This document shows positions 10,389 to 20,305 of a DNA stretch of 64,000 nucleotides, in pieces. The notes beneath the pieces are model-generated. The model saw nothing but the letters and a program-made list of their open reading frames with translations. It was not told where the DNA came from and did no database searches. The DNA is from Phymatolithon calcareum (Eukaryota > Rhodophyta > Florideophyceae > Hapalidiales): assembly GCA_977006965.1 (NCBI GenBank), contig OZ345365.1:2480001-2544000 (forward strand). The letters are read 5' to 3'. The stretch's first letter is position 1. Each line of letters starts with the position of its first letter. The position numbers and the translations under genes are program-made.

Positions 10389-11770
10389 GATAGCGAGGAA
10401 GAGGTCCAAAAGCCACACCTCGCATTGTGCAATGATTCGTGGTATGCATGCATGCACGCCTCCGGGTCTTGTTCGCAGCCTCGGACATTCCTTACATTCG
10501 TCCAATAGATCTATTGGACGAATGTAGGGAATGTCCTGCCGCGACCTTAGTTTACAGGGAATGTCAAGCCGCCTGTCTACTGTAAATTTACACAATAAAT
10601 TGCCATAAGGAACATGAAGGTGCACTGGGTGTAATGATATCGGCCAGGGCTCGTCTTGACAGCCGAGTGAAGGACATGCCTCGCCACGTTGTACCTTATT
10701 TGGAAACATGTTTCGGGAAGAGATGAAACGCCACCGTGGCGGGTTTGGGTCACAGTGACGCGAATTCTGGGACGCAGTATTGGTTGGCGGAACGTCGACT
10801 CATTCCACGTAGTGTTCACCCTGTATAATGCAGAGTTTGATTTGCTCTACAGGGAGTGCAGCAGTTTTGGATGTTCACTCTCAATATGGACAGCAGGGGC
10901 ATGGAGACGAAATGTTTCGTAAAAGTACTTGCAGCGAAGCACACGAAGTGCTAGAGTTTGCTTGAGTATTTATGTCTCACAAGAATGTAATGTATCTTCA
11001 GAATAAAGCTTCTCACCAGAACGGCTTGTAAAATCTTCATTATGTCCCTTCTGCACAGATCACAGTGCCGGGAGCTTCTAGGGGACACCCTCGGCCTATT
11101 TCAAGCCCCAATTGCAGTCTTGATGAAAGAAGGGTAGCTATCCAATGGTTTACTCTTCAACGTGCACATAAGCTCATCACTTGCAGTAAATGATATAATG
11201 CTTTGGCCATTAAAGTGCCATCGCCCATCTCCACTTCGTTGCTTAACTACGGAATTTTGCCGTGCGCGTATCTTAGCATTCTAAAAATCTTTCCCAGTAT
11301 TTGTGTTGACCGCCATACAATAGTGCTCGAAAGGGCAAGCGTTCACTGCCATCGAGTGATTTATCAGAAGTTCAACAGGTGTACGCCCCGCTGGACGCGC
11401 TCCACTGCTCGATGTACAACAATTACATTCGCGAGGGCAGGCGGGCTCGCCTACTTGGCGTGACCGGTTATGTTGTCGAACATTTGCCGCAATGATACAA
11501 CTTGCTTAGTCTGACACGTGCTCTTTTTCCACATGTACTGCAGCATGTTTTCCGGAAGGTGATAAACATCCACGCAATGGTTGATATCGTAGTCACTTCA
11601 ATCTAATTCTCGTATCTTCCAAATGTGCAAACAGTAACCAAATTCATGGAAGAAGGCTTGTGGGACGTGGAAAATTCGAACAAAAAGAACGATAACGCTT
11701 CAAACGTGGCTTACACCATGCGATGGATACCATTCAAGCCATTTTATCTTGTCTTTGCTTCTCACTTCAA
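10389..11770. other. intergenic, nothing recognised
   Basis: No reading frame with recognisable content. A short ATGC microsatellite (10442-10455) and one nearby palindrome (CCAATAGATCTATTGG at 10500-10515) are the only visible structures. Confidence 0.5.
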
Positions 11771-11941
11771 GTCACGTCAAGAAGAAGAAGCAGTTTAGAT
11801 TTTTATTTAAAAGTTACCAACGCATGTACAGACACGTGGGGCAACTTTGCGAGTGCCATTCGAGCATAGCAAGGGTCTGACTTGTTTTTCGACTAGTGGG
11901 TGCAACACCATCTGGTGGGGTACCAAAAAGGTCACGTCAAG
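11771..11941 (-). repeat. SINE-B copy with 11-bp target-site duplication
   Basis: The 149-bp copy at 11782-11930 is on the minus strand, with its tail on the left (AAGAAGAAG, then TTTTTATTTAAAAGTTACC). It is bracketed by GTCACGTCAAG at 11771-11781 and 11931-11941. It lies about 340 bp upstream of the start of malectin paralog 2. Confidence 0.85.
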
Positions 11942-12169
11942 GCGGCGACGGCTCAGGGCATTATTTACAGATATGAGTAGGACGCAGCATGTGAAAGGGG
12001 AACAAATGACTTGCCAAGCATCACATCGATAAATCTTCAGATCGCCTGGCCGTTGCAGATCGTCCTCTCACACAGCTCCATACGATGCTGAGTCACAATC
12101 TTTACCCATTCTCGCATGACACTCGAGCAATGGAACCCAGTATAATAGATGCGTTTCCCCTCAACCACA

Positions 12170-12183
12170 CGACAATATAAGTA
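12170..12183 (+). promoter_or_regulatory. TATA-box candidate for malectin paralog 2
   Basis: ACAATATAAGTAGG lies about 100 bp before the ATG at 12278, within a pyrimidine-rich leader. The spacing suits a leader of about 70 nt. No transcript data are available here. Confidence 0.45.
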
Positions 12184-12277
12184 GGAACCTGTCCCTTCCA
12201 CACCGCATCGCCCTGCGATCTGGGCATCACCTCCACGCTAATCAACAAGCGAAAGGCCCACTGGTGCCACCAGCAAC

Positions 12278-15200
12278 ATGGCAAAACTCTTGCGCACCAT
12301 CGCCCTCTTCGCCGCCCTCGCCATCTGCTCGGCGCAGGTGGTCAACATCAACGCCGGGGGTCCCAATGTCGGCACTGACTGGCGCTGCGACACCGGCAAG
12401 TTCGTCACCACGCCCAATTCATTCAAGTACACCTCTCCGCGTCCGATTGACATGCCGACCGGCCCTGCCGCCATTTACCAGTCGCACCGATGGACGAAAG
12501 CACAAACACTCGACTACAAACTTCCCGTTCCCGCCGGCAATTACGAAGTGCAGCTCCTGTTCGCGGAAACCTGGCCGGGCAGCGGGCTCAACAAGCGTAA
12601 ATTCACCATCAAGATCAATGAAGTTCCGTTAAAGACTTCCACAATGGACACAGTCTTGGACATCTTTGCAATGGTCGGCGGATTCGACAAACCGTATCTT
12701 CTGAAAGCAGGTATGCATTCGTCCGTGGGTGGCTTTCTCACCATAAGTTTCGGACGTATTTCTGGGAAGAATAATCCTATGATTTCAGGTATCATCGTTT
12801 CCGGTACGGGCGCTGATACTCTTATCGGATCAGAGGGGCTTGGAACATGTACATCATCAACTATGGGTCCCTCTGCATCAGCTTCGCCAGCGCCTGGAAC
12901 TTCCACTCCGCCGACGCCGTCCACAGGGGTTTCAACACCTGCTCCTAGCGAGTCGAAGAAACCGGCCACCCCAAGCCCTGCTCCAACAATGGCACCCATA
13001 TGTGGGAAGCAGGTGGAAACGGAGTTCGAAACAACACATTTCGCACACGCTGTTGCCGGTGGACCGTACGTCGAAACAGATTTTAAGAAGCAAGGCTTCG
13101 CAGCTGTCAACTTGGACGGCACAAACTCGCATAGTCACTTCCAGTCTGATATTGACAACGGAAAGATTGTAGAGTTCAAGTGGGTGTGGCAAGACCCTAC
13201 GAATCCCAATGCCGATGCCGATGGTATGGTTACCGTCACCACAAGCAAGTCAATCCAGGACTTCCCTGTCGGTGTTACAACGCTCACCTTGCTCGTCGTC
13301 GATCAATTCTGTAACTCAGCATCCGAGACTACCACTGTCACTGTTAACTCCGCAACCATGCCTGGTGCCTACTGCTACTATTACAACTATGGCTCACAGA
13401 ACTTGAATGATGTGCCGTTGCCGCTCAACAAGAAAACCGGTCAGAAACCTGAATTCGGTCTAAATGTTGGTGATATCAACTTTGGCACGACGGACAGTTT
13501 CGGAACATTCCCGTTCAAACAAAACTCGTTTGCAGTGCGCTGCTCCTTCTTCATCGACGTCCTCTCCGCCGCTGAGATTCAATACAAAGTCATTCACAGT
13601 GGCCCAGTCAAGATATATCATGAAGGCATTCTCGTCGGCTCCTCGACTTCTAAGGCACTAAATGTCATCACGGAAACTACGAGCAAGATGTTTACAAAGG
13701 GTCTGCAAGAGTGGCAAGTGCTGTACTTGCGACCAGCTGGCATGCAGGCCACATTAAAGTTCCTCTTCGCTTCCGGTGCCGTCATCCCGGCGAGCACCGT
13801 TCGTCATGACTCCGCCGACACGTTGCCAATCATCACTGGTATCTCGAAAACTCAAGGCAGTGTTGAAGAGCTCCTTTTCATATCTGGAATGTCATTCGTG
13901 AACGGAGTGACCGTGAAGTTCGGTACCGTAGAGGCCACAACTGTGGAAGGGAGCTCTGCTTCAATCCAAGCACGTGTACCTGCGGGCTCCGGTACGGTGG
14001 ATGTGACCGTCACAACCGAAGCCGGTGTGTCTAACAGCGTCGAATTCACCTACACGGTTGCTGAATCGTTCCCTATCAAATTCAAAGAAGACACCATCAA
14101 AACTACAGCTGGGGCGCCGTACAAGTTGCAGAAAATTGCTGCCGTGAAGTTTGGACCAGATGGTCGTCTGTACTGCGGTGCGACAAACAGCAAGATATTC
14201 GCACTGACTCTGAACAAGGACCTCCAGGTGACGAAGAAATGCGAAAAGAATGTGTTCGAGCAATGGACCCGCGCAGTTCTCGGTCTAGGCTTTGACGCGA
14301 CCAAGAATGATCTTAAGCTCTTCTTCACCACCAGTACCATCTATTGGGGTGAGAACAACATCATTACCGATGCGGCGATTGGTTGGAAGAACGGGAAAGT
14401 GAAGTCCGTGACGATGGCTGGACCAAACGGATGCTTCAACAATGATGTTGCAGATGTTGTCACAGGGCTACCGGTTTCGAACCACGATCATGCAGTTCAG
14501 GCGATTCAGTTCTTGCCAGGCGGCAAGATGATCATATCCATCGGTGGGTTTACCAATGGAGGAATTTCAATCCCTGGCGACAAGCTTGGTGGCTATCCGA
14601 GTAACCCACTCGCAGGTGCTCTTGTGGAATGTCCCACTACTGGAACAGATATGGTATACACAAGCTCAGACCCATTGTTGGCGGAGATACAAAGCGGCAC
14701 TTGCAAAACGTACGCCACCGGGTTTCGCAACACATTTGCCATGGAGCTACACCCGAATGGGAAATTATACGCGACTGACAACGGACCCAACACAAGCTTC
14801 GGTACCTTCTCCACTGACTGTGTGGGAGGGCAAGCGCCGTCGAAGACCATCCAGGACAAATTCATACTCGTGCAGCCGGGCAAGTGTCACGGCCATCCGA
14901 GCATTAACCGCGGACTGAACGGAAATCCAGCTGAGTGCGCGTTCGAAGATTCTAGATGCGTGAAGCCGTTGATCAACAACTTGCAGTCGTCTACGAACGG
15001 AGTGATGGTGTACCGGTCAAACATATTCGGCGACAAACTAAAGGGAAACGTATTCCTATCCAAGTACGCAGGCGGAAACGAGGGACGCGTCAGCCGTGTT
15101 GTCCTTAACGATGCTGGCACCGTTGCGAGTAACGGGCTAACACAAGTATTTTGGGCGAAATCAGGTTTATCCATCGTTGAGGGCCCCAGAGGTGAGATGA

Positions 15201-15520
15201 TCATGAGTCGTGTTTTCAAGGATAACTTCTTCGTGCTCAAGCCGGACTACCCTATACCTACTACACCGTTCTTTATTTCCGTCATGCCGCGAAGAGGATC
15301 TGCTGGCGGTGGCACAACTGTGCTTGTGACAGGGCACAATTTCGGCGCTTCGCCCACTGCAACTTTCGGAACGAAAACATGCACCAGTGTGGAAGTCATC
15401 GACATTGACTCATTCACATGTATTGCCCCAGCTGGAAGCAAGAACGCACAGGTTCAAGTGACGGTTTCAACAGGAACGGGCAGTGCTACTGGAAGCGGAA
15501 CGGACTACTGGTATTTCTAG
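12278..15520 (+). CDS. secreted multi-domain malectin/PA14/IPT/GSDH-like protein, paralog 2
   Basis: A 1080-residue frame from the ATG at 12278, preceded by a TATA-like box. Residues 1-19 form a signal peptide (MAKLLRTIALFAALAICSAQ). The order of domains matches paralog 1: malectin, shorter Ser/Thr/Pro linker, PKD-like, PA14-like, IPT/TIG, sugar-dehydrogenase-like propeller, C-terminal IPT/TIG, ending DYWYF. The propeller-coding region is almost identical in DNA to paralog 1, with 291 bp showing no difference, while the signal peptide, linker and last 90 residues have diverged. This points to gene conversion or selective constraint on the centre. The stop codon lies inside the target-site duplication of a SINE-B insertion, so the 3' UTR now starts with retroposon sequence. 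It probably acts in the extracellular matrix. Confidence 0.9.
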   Translation: MAKLLRTIALFAALAICSAQVVNINAGGPNVGTDWRCDTGKFVTTPNSFKYTSPRPIDMPTGPAAIYQSHRWTKAQTLDYKLPVPAGNYEVQLLFAETWPGSGLNKRKFTIKINEVPLKTSTMDTVLDIFAMVGGFDKPYLLKAGMHSSVGGFLTISFGRISGKNNPMISGIIVSGTGADTLIGSEGLGTCTSSTMGPSASASPAPGTSTPPTPSTGVSTPAPSESKKPATPSPAPTMAPICGKQVETEFETTHFAHAVAGGPYVETDFKKQGFAAVNLDGTNSHSHFQSDIDNGKIVEFKWVWQDPTNPNADADGMVTVTTSKSIQDFPVGVTTLTLLVVDQFCNSASETTTVTVNSATMPGAYCYYYNYGSQNLNDVPLPLNKKTGQKPEFGLNVGDINFGTTDSFGTFPFKQNSFAVRCSFFIDVLSAAEIQYKVIHSGPVKIYHEGILVGSSTSKALNVITETTSKMFTKGLQEWQVLYLRPAGMQATLKFLFASGAVIPASTVRHDSADTLPIITGISKTQGSVEELLFISGMSFVNGVTVKFGTVEATTVEGSSASIQARVPAGSGTVDVTVTTEAGVSNSVEFTYTVAESFPIKFKEDTIKTTAGAPYKLQKIAAVKFGPDGRLYCGATNSKIFALTLNKDLQVTKKCEKNVFEQWTRAVLGLGFDATKNDLKLFFTTSTIYWGENNIITDAAIGWKNGKVKSVTMAGPNGCFNNDVADVVTGLPVSNHDHAVQAIQFLPGGKMIISIGGFTNGGISIPGDKLGGYPSNPLAGALVECPTTGTDMVYTSSDPLLAEIQSGTCKTYATGFRNTFAMELHPNGKLYATDNGPNTSFGTFSTDCVGGQAPSKTIQDKFILVQPGKCHGHPSINRGLNGNPAECAFEDSRCVKPLINNLQSSTNGVMVYRSNIFGDKLKGNVFLSKYAGGNEGRVSRVVLNDAGTVASNGLTQVFWAKSGLSIVEGPRGEMIMSRVFKDNFFVLKPDYPIPTTPFFISVMPRRGSAGGGTTVLVTGHNFGASPTATFGTKTCTSVEVIDIDSFTCIAPAGSKNAQVQVTVSTGTGSATGSGTDYWYF

Positions 15521-15590
15521 AAAATGTGTCTGCAGATGCGTTGGTAGCTTTTGAATAAAAACTCACTCTTCTTCTTCTATTTCTAGAAAA
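15512..15590 (+). repeat. SINE-B tail inserted at the stop codon of malectin paralog 2
   Basis: The 13-bp repeat TATTTCTAGAAAA lies at 15512-15524 and 15578-15590, with 53 bp of SINE-B 3' end between (GTCTGCAGATGCGTTGGTAG, GAATAAAAACTC, TTC tail). The duplicated sequence includes the gene's own TAG stop at 15518-15520. The insertion left the protein intact and placed an AATAAA-like motif about 35 bp after the stop. Confidence 0.9.
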
Positions 15591-16546
15591 GACGAAAATC
15601 TTAGAATATTTCCCCAGACAGCATATGGAGACTCTGGAGAGCAACATGTCAGTCCATGAACTCCAAGAAGAAGACAGAGCGGTAACCGAGAAACCACTTG
15701 ATGACCTTTCGTTCCTCAACAATAACATCATCGAATGTTTGCAGAATGAAGAAGGCCTGCATTGATTCAACAAGCGACGCTAAGAAAGAGTTCTCACAAA
15801 CAAGACGTGGCAGGGGCTCCGTCAGAAGACTAAGTGTAAAAGAAGGTCTAGCCTGTTGTGAGTAGGGCGTGAGGAAGCCTTGCCCGTGTAATCGTGAGCC
15901 TAAGAGGCTTTAAAAATAAACTTGTCAAAAAAGGTTCAATATTTCGAGGCATTACACTCAGTCACGTTCTCATGAAAAGTCTACTTTTAGAAGCCCCACA
16001 GTCTTACGAATATACGCGCAACGCAATCAGTAAAGAAAATCTCCGTCTTTGGTTATATTTTTATTGATTCACTTCTAATGTCAGCTTCAAACTCATTGCT
16101 GCGAGCTCTTCGGCGTTTCTTCTTTCGGGCAGTTCCTCCAGATACTTTCTTTATCTCGGCCTGGTCCTTCTCAACATCTTGAAAGCTAACATTTCCAATC
16201 GATGATTAGCATCTTAAACTAGATATAAGGAGATGAATTCTATCCGTCTTTCCTCGCATCTGTGGTCCGAATACTTGTCTGAAAGCGTTTGTTCAGCTTC
16301 CGTGACGGCGTTCCGAACAGTTCGTGTCCACGGTGTTAAGTGCATTGGAAATGCTGAAATGTTCGAGGCCGGGTTATTTGCAATTTTTTTTGGTTTGAGG
16401 CATTGCTGAATGATCAAATCCACAATGGAGCTTGCTTCATGTCATAAAGCCAGGTTGAATTTGGCCATGTGAGAAAAAACCACACCACCCACAACATGCG
16501 CTTGTAAACGATTACACTGTTTGACATTTACTTCTTCCTTAACTTC
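15591..16546. other. mostly empty; one short protein-like frame
   Basis: A plus-strand frame from about 15591 to 15764 reads KTKILEYFPRQHMETLESNM and later SFLNNNIIECLQNEEG before a stop. It looks coding but has no recognised family and may be a remnant. The rest shows nothing recognisable. Confidence 0.3.
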
Positions 16547-17160
16547 CTATTTCTGCTGAAAGAAGATCTTCCAAACAGCAAAAGCTACGACAGAAATCAC
16601 TAGAAGACCACCAAGTACCCCAACCAATGCCATGGCCCACAGTGGAAATCGAGACCTGAGCGACTTTAGCTCGAAGTCTGCATAGAAACAAAATTTTCCT
16701 TCAATTACAGCTTTTTCGTCGGGAAGACCTGTGAAGTTCGCCGTCTTCTTCGGTAGAACAAATGGAACATAAGTCTTCGTATCATTGATGCGTTTCTCGG
16801 AAATCCATCCAAACTCGGCAGCTAGGTGTTCGCCTTTTCGGAACTGCCGGTCGTGGAAAACGACCCCGTTCGAAGTCGGTGGTGGAATATCCGCATAGTT
16901 CTCTTACCATAAGTCAAAATCCGCTTTGGGGATGCATACGCGGCCACTCGTAGAGAAGGGTTGGACACAGGTGCTCCCACGACTGCGTGCATTGTACAGG
17001 GGCACTTGACAGAGCGGCCCGATACGCGCACAACGGGCCAGCAAAATCCGAGCGCGGCCGAGTGATAGTGCAGCACGAAGAAGCGCAACTCGGAGAGCAA
17101 TTATCTCAGACAAATGCTTACCACGTCGGAGTAGAGCTTCCCCACCAGTTCATGTCTGTG
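16547..17160 (-). pseudogene. 3' remnant of a membrane-protein gene
   Basis: An open frame without ATG runs from 16903 down to a TAG at 16547-16549. It reads PPPTSNGVVFHDRQF and then a C-terminal membrane span (PLWAMALVGVLGGLLVISVV) with a short KIFFQQK tail, as in type I membrane proteins. A TAA at 16904-16906 closes the frame upstream. Further upstream another frame (LRFFVLHYHSAALGFCW, VSGRSVKCPC) continues in protein-like text to about 17160 with one stop. Two GGTAAG donor-like sites lie near 16905 and 17115, so introns are possible. I call it a degenerate fragment of unknown family. Confidence 0.45.
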
Positions 17161-17282
17161 TTTTTCAAACCATCTCGATAATTGGGACGAAGAAAATGAA
17201 AAATTGTGATTTTATGTAACGCATTAAGACGGTTGGGCAGATTTAATGTACTTTCTGAACGGAGGCAAAGCTTGGCGACAGT

Positions 17283-17437
17283 GGGATCCGATGAGGATGG
17301 ATGGATGAATTTCTGTTTTGTTGAAGATCCCTTAGTCAATTATCATTGCACCTTAGAGACTTTTCGTTGCGCTACAATCCTTCGCTTACGTTTTCATTTT
17401 GATTTCGGACATTTTCTTTGGACGGGATCCGATGAGG
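17283..17437 (-). repeat. SINE-A copy with 14-bp target-site duplication
   Basis: The 127-bp copy at 17297-17423 is on the minus strand, with its (ATCC)n tail at the left. It is flanked by GGGATCCGATGAGG at 17283-17296 and 17424-17437. It is truncated at GTCCAAAGAAAATGTCCG, which is shorter than the copies at 18.2, 22.0 and 26.0 kb. Confidence 0.9.
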
Positions 17438-18142
17438 TGCATGGCTGCATTTTTGGAACAATGCAGAAATATCAGTACTGTATCAGGGGAAAGTTAGACG
17501 TGGACAAAAGCAGAGGGGTTGTCATATTGCATTTTCTGGACAGCTGGGTTTCGAGCTCGTATAAAATGAAAAAGGCGAATTGGAAACGTTTCAATTGAGA
17601 GCTCGCGCAATAGGAAAACTGCTGTAAGTCGAGAGGGAACATTGGCTGAAGCCAATGTATTGGTCGTTCTCATGCCAGGAAACGTCGTATGGAGAGAAAT
17701 TACTAAAATTAACGGACATTGGAGGAATTAGAACCCTGGTGCACAAATCGGTGCGACAGCGCTGCTTGTGCGTGTCACCATTCATGAGTTTCGACGTTTT
17801 TATTGCAACTTTCGAAACAAAGTAAGCAGCCTTTACTGCGCTCACCCCACGCTGTAATGGTGCCTAACGACGTGACTGTTGTTTTAGTACACTGCAATTG
17901 GCTGCCGGGCTCTGTCGGAAAAAACTCGTCACAGCGAGCACCACGCTTTTCGCTAATAATTTTGATACAATCGTTAACCCATAATATGCCGGGCACAAAA
18001 GAGGATAATTTTTCTCTACAATCTTTGAAACTGAAAAATTCTGCTTTTGTCCCCGTCTAACTTTCTCCTGACTGTATTGATTGAAATGGCACCATCGGAA
18101 TTTTATGTTTTCTTAGCAACGGTTTAGTTCTTTATTTGAAAG
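17438..18142. other. intergenic, nothing recognised
   Basis: No recognisable gene or repeat between two SINE-A copies. Confidence 0.5.
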
Positions 18143-18323
18143 CCCTATCAAATATCAAAGAGACGCTGGAAATGGCAGTTGATACCGTCCAAAGAAAATG
18201 TCCGAAATCAAAATGAAAACGGAAGCGAAGGATTGTAGCGCAACGAAAAGTCTCTCAGGTGCAATGATAACTGACTAAGGGAGCTTCAATAAAACAGAAA
18301 TCCATCCATCCCTATCAAATATC
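18143..18323 (+). repeat. SINE-A copy with 14-bp target-site duplication
   Basis: The 153-bp copy at 18157-18309 starts at AAAGAGACGCTGGAAATGGC and ends in AATAAAACAGAAATCC plus ATCC repeats. It is flanked by CCCTATCAAATATC at 18143-18156 and 18310-18323. It lies downstream of the Sel1 gene, about 180 bp past its stop. Confidence 0.92.
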
Positions 18324-18502
18324 CCAGTGGGTGCACAGGAGCCTATGGTTGGCTTTCTTTCTCGAGACAGGGGAACGGTGGGAGTTCGTTCTGTATTGGA
18401 TGGGGAGGGCGTCTGCCTCCGTTGCCAAGAGATATTTGTTTGTGGTTACCACGAAGCGTTATCAAGTAAAGTTCAAGTTCAGTTCAAAAAACATAGTGCA
18501 CT

Positions 18503-20101
18503 CTATAACATGGAGCGCGCTTTTCTTATCAACTGCATAGCGCGAGTCGGGTCTGCCGCCAAATGTTCTCCACCTCGTCGCAACAGCATCGCGAGGTTCA
18601 CCATTGCGTTTACATGATCACACTCGTCGATGGCGCGAGAATACAGCTCCACAGCTAGAGGAAGGTTGGGTTGCACGTCGTCTCCGCCGAGTTCTAGAAT
18701 TGAGCCTAGATGCATGATTGCAGTTAGGTTCCCAGTTTCTTCCACAGCGCGAGAGAAGAGTTTTACAGCACCGGGCAAATCCACTGGAACGCCCACTGCG
18801 CCTCTTTGGAGCAACATTCCCAAGTTTGTCACGGCAAAGACATCCTCACCTTCCTCGATGGCACGATTATATAGCTCCACGGCACGACGCGGGTCTGCCG
18901 GTACTCCTTCAGCACCGTCTTCCACAAGAGCTGCAAGGTTGTTAATTGCCAGAGCATTTCCACCGCAATTAGTTGCTCGTTTATATAGTTCAGCGGCACG
19001 AACCGGGTCTGCTGGAACACCCTCAGCGCCATGTTGGAGCAACAAGCCCAAGTTGTTCATGGCATTAACATCCTCACCTTCCTCGATGGCTCGATTATAA
19101 AGCTCCACCGCACGACGCGGGTCTGCCGGTACTCCTTCAGCACCCTTACTCAACAAAATTGCCAAGTTGTACATCGCAACAACACTTCCGCCGGAATCAA
19201 TGGCACGTGTGTAGAGCTCGAGAGCACGAACCGGGTCTGCAGGAACACCATGTGCGCCATCTTGGAGCAAGCTCCCCAAGTTGCTCAGGGCATGCTTGTG
19301 CTCGCCTCCCTCGATAGCACGAGTATAGAGCTCCACAGCACGAGCCGGGTCTGCCGGTACTCCATCAGCTCCTTTTTCCAACAAAATTGCCATGTTATTC
19401 ATTGCATCAACGTCCGCGCCTTCCGTAATTGCTCGTGTGTACAGTTCAATAGAGCAAAGTGGGTCTGGTGGTACATTCTCAGCCCCATCTTGGAGCAAGA
19501 GTGCAAGGTTGTACATGGAGCGCACGTATCCGCCCTCCTCGATGGCACGAGTGTAGAGCTCAACCGCACGAGGAGGATCAGCTGGTACTCCTTCTGCGCC
19601 GCGTCTCAGTAAGCGAGCGAGCCTATGCATTGAATCCACATCCTGACCTTCACTGATTGCCCTAAAGAACAGCTCCGCTGCGCGCGGCGGGTCTGGTAGA
19701 ACACCCTTTCCGCCCCTTCGCAGCACGCGCCCTAGTTTGTTCATGGCTTTTATATGTCCGCCTTCGTCTATGGCTCGCATGTAGAGTTGCACGGCACGAG
19801 GCAGGTCAGCTGGAATACCGTCAGCTCCATATTGTAGCAGCATTCCGAGGTTGTACATCGCATCTGCATGTCCGCCTTCGTCGATAGCGCGAGTGAACAG
19901 CTCCAGAGCTTGAGAAGGATTTTCTGGTATGCCCTCTGCGCCACGAGGGAGTAACGTCCCCAAACTGTTTATGGCATGCAGATCTCCATGCTCCTCAATC
20001 GCGCGAGTGTACATATCTAGGGCACGAAGAGAGGTGTCTGCCAAGCATTCGTCACAATTTCTTGAGGTACCGTCGTTGATTTTTCCGGAAGTAGAATCCA
20101 T
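18503..20101 (-). CDS. Sel1-like repeat protein, 13 repeats
   Basis: A 532-residue frame from the ATG at 20101. After about 24 N-terminal residues it consists of 13 consecutive 38-residue repeats with consensus DPxRAVELYTRAIEEG and xAMxNLGxLLQxGAEGVPA, plus a partial 14th (TRAMQLIRKARSML). These are Sel1-like repeats: paired antiparallel helices that stack into a solenoid for protein-protein binding. No signal peptide or catalytic domain is present, so it is probably a soluble scaffold. The DNA period is 114 bp, and repeats 9 and 11 are the most alike, which suggests recent unit duplication. Two degenerate relatives lie at 23.6-24.4 and 37.7-38.0 kb. A duplicated start region lies just upstream. 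Confidence 0.92.
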   Translation of the reverse strand: MDSTSGKINDGTSRNCDECLADTSLRALDMYTRAIEEHGDLHAINSLGTLLPRGAEGIPENPSQALELFTRAIDEGGHADAMYNLGMLLQYGADGIPADLPRAVQLYMRAIDEGGHIKAMNKLGRVLRRGGKGVLPDPPRAAELFFRAISEGQDVDSMHRLARLLRRGAEGVPADPPRAVELYTRAIEEGGYVRSMYNLALLLQDGAENVPPDPLCSIELYTRAITEGADVDAMNNMAILLEKGADGVPADPARAVELYTRAIEGGEHKHALSNLGSLLQDGAHGVPADPVRALELYTRAIDSGGSVVAMYNLAILLSKGAEGVPADPRRAVELYNRAIEEGEDVNAMNNLGLLLQHGAEGVPADPVRAAELYKRATNCGGNALAINNLAALVEDGAEGVPADPRRAVELYNRAIEEGEDVFAVTNLGMLLQRGAVGVPVDLPGAVKLFSRAVEETGNLTAIMHLGSILELGGDDVQPNLPLAVELYSRAIDECDHVNAMVNLAMLLRRGGEHLAADPTRAMQLIRKARSML

Positions 20102-20305
20102 ACAGCGATTCGAGTCAGCTCGTCTTCAACTTTGCGTTAGCGTAAAAGCGGGGATTTGTGCGTGTGCACTCCAAAAAGGAATTCTCCAAAGTCTCTTGAG
20201 GTACCGTCTTTGATTTTACAGGCATGTGAATCCATGCAGCAATTCGAGTCCGCTGATCTTCCACTTTGCGAAACGTAAATCCCGGGATGTGTGCGTCTGC
20301 GCATC
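20045..20305 (-). repeat. duplicated Sel1 gene start region
   Basis: About 115 bp covering the start of the Sel1 gene (20045-20165) recur, diverged, at about 20175-20305. The upstream copy would encode MDSHACKIKDGTSRDFGEF, compared with MDSTSGKINDGTSRNCDEC of the gene. The second ATG is not joined to Sel1 repeats, so this looks like a tandem duplication of promoter and first codons. Confidence 0.65.
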
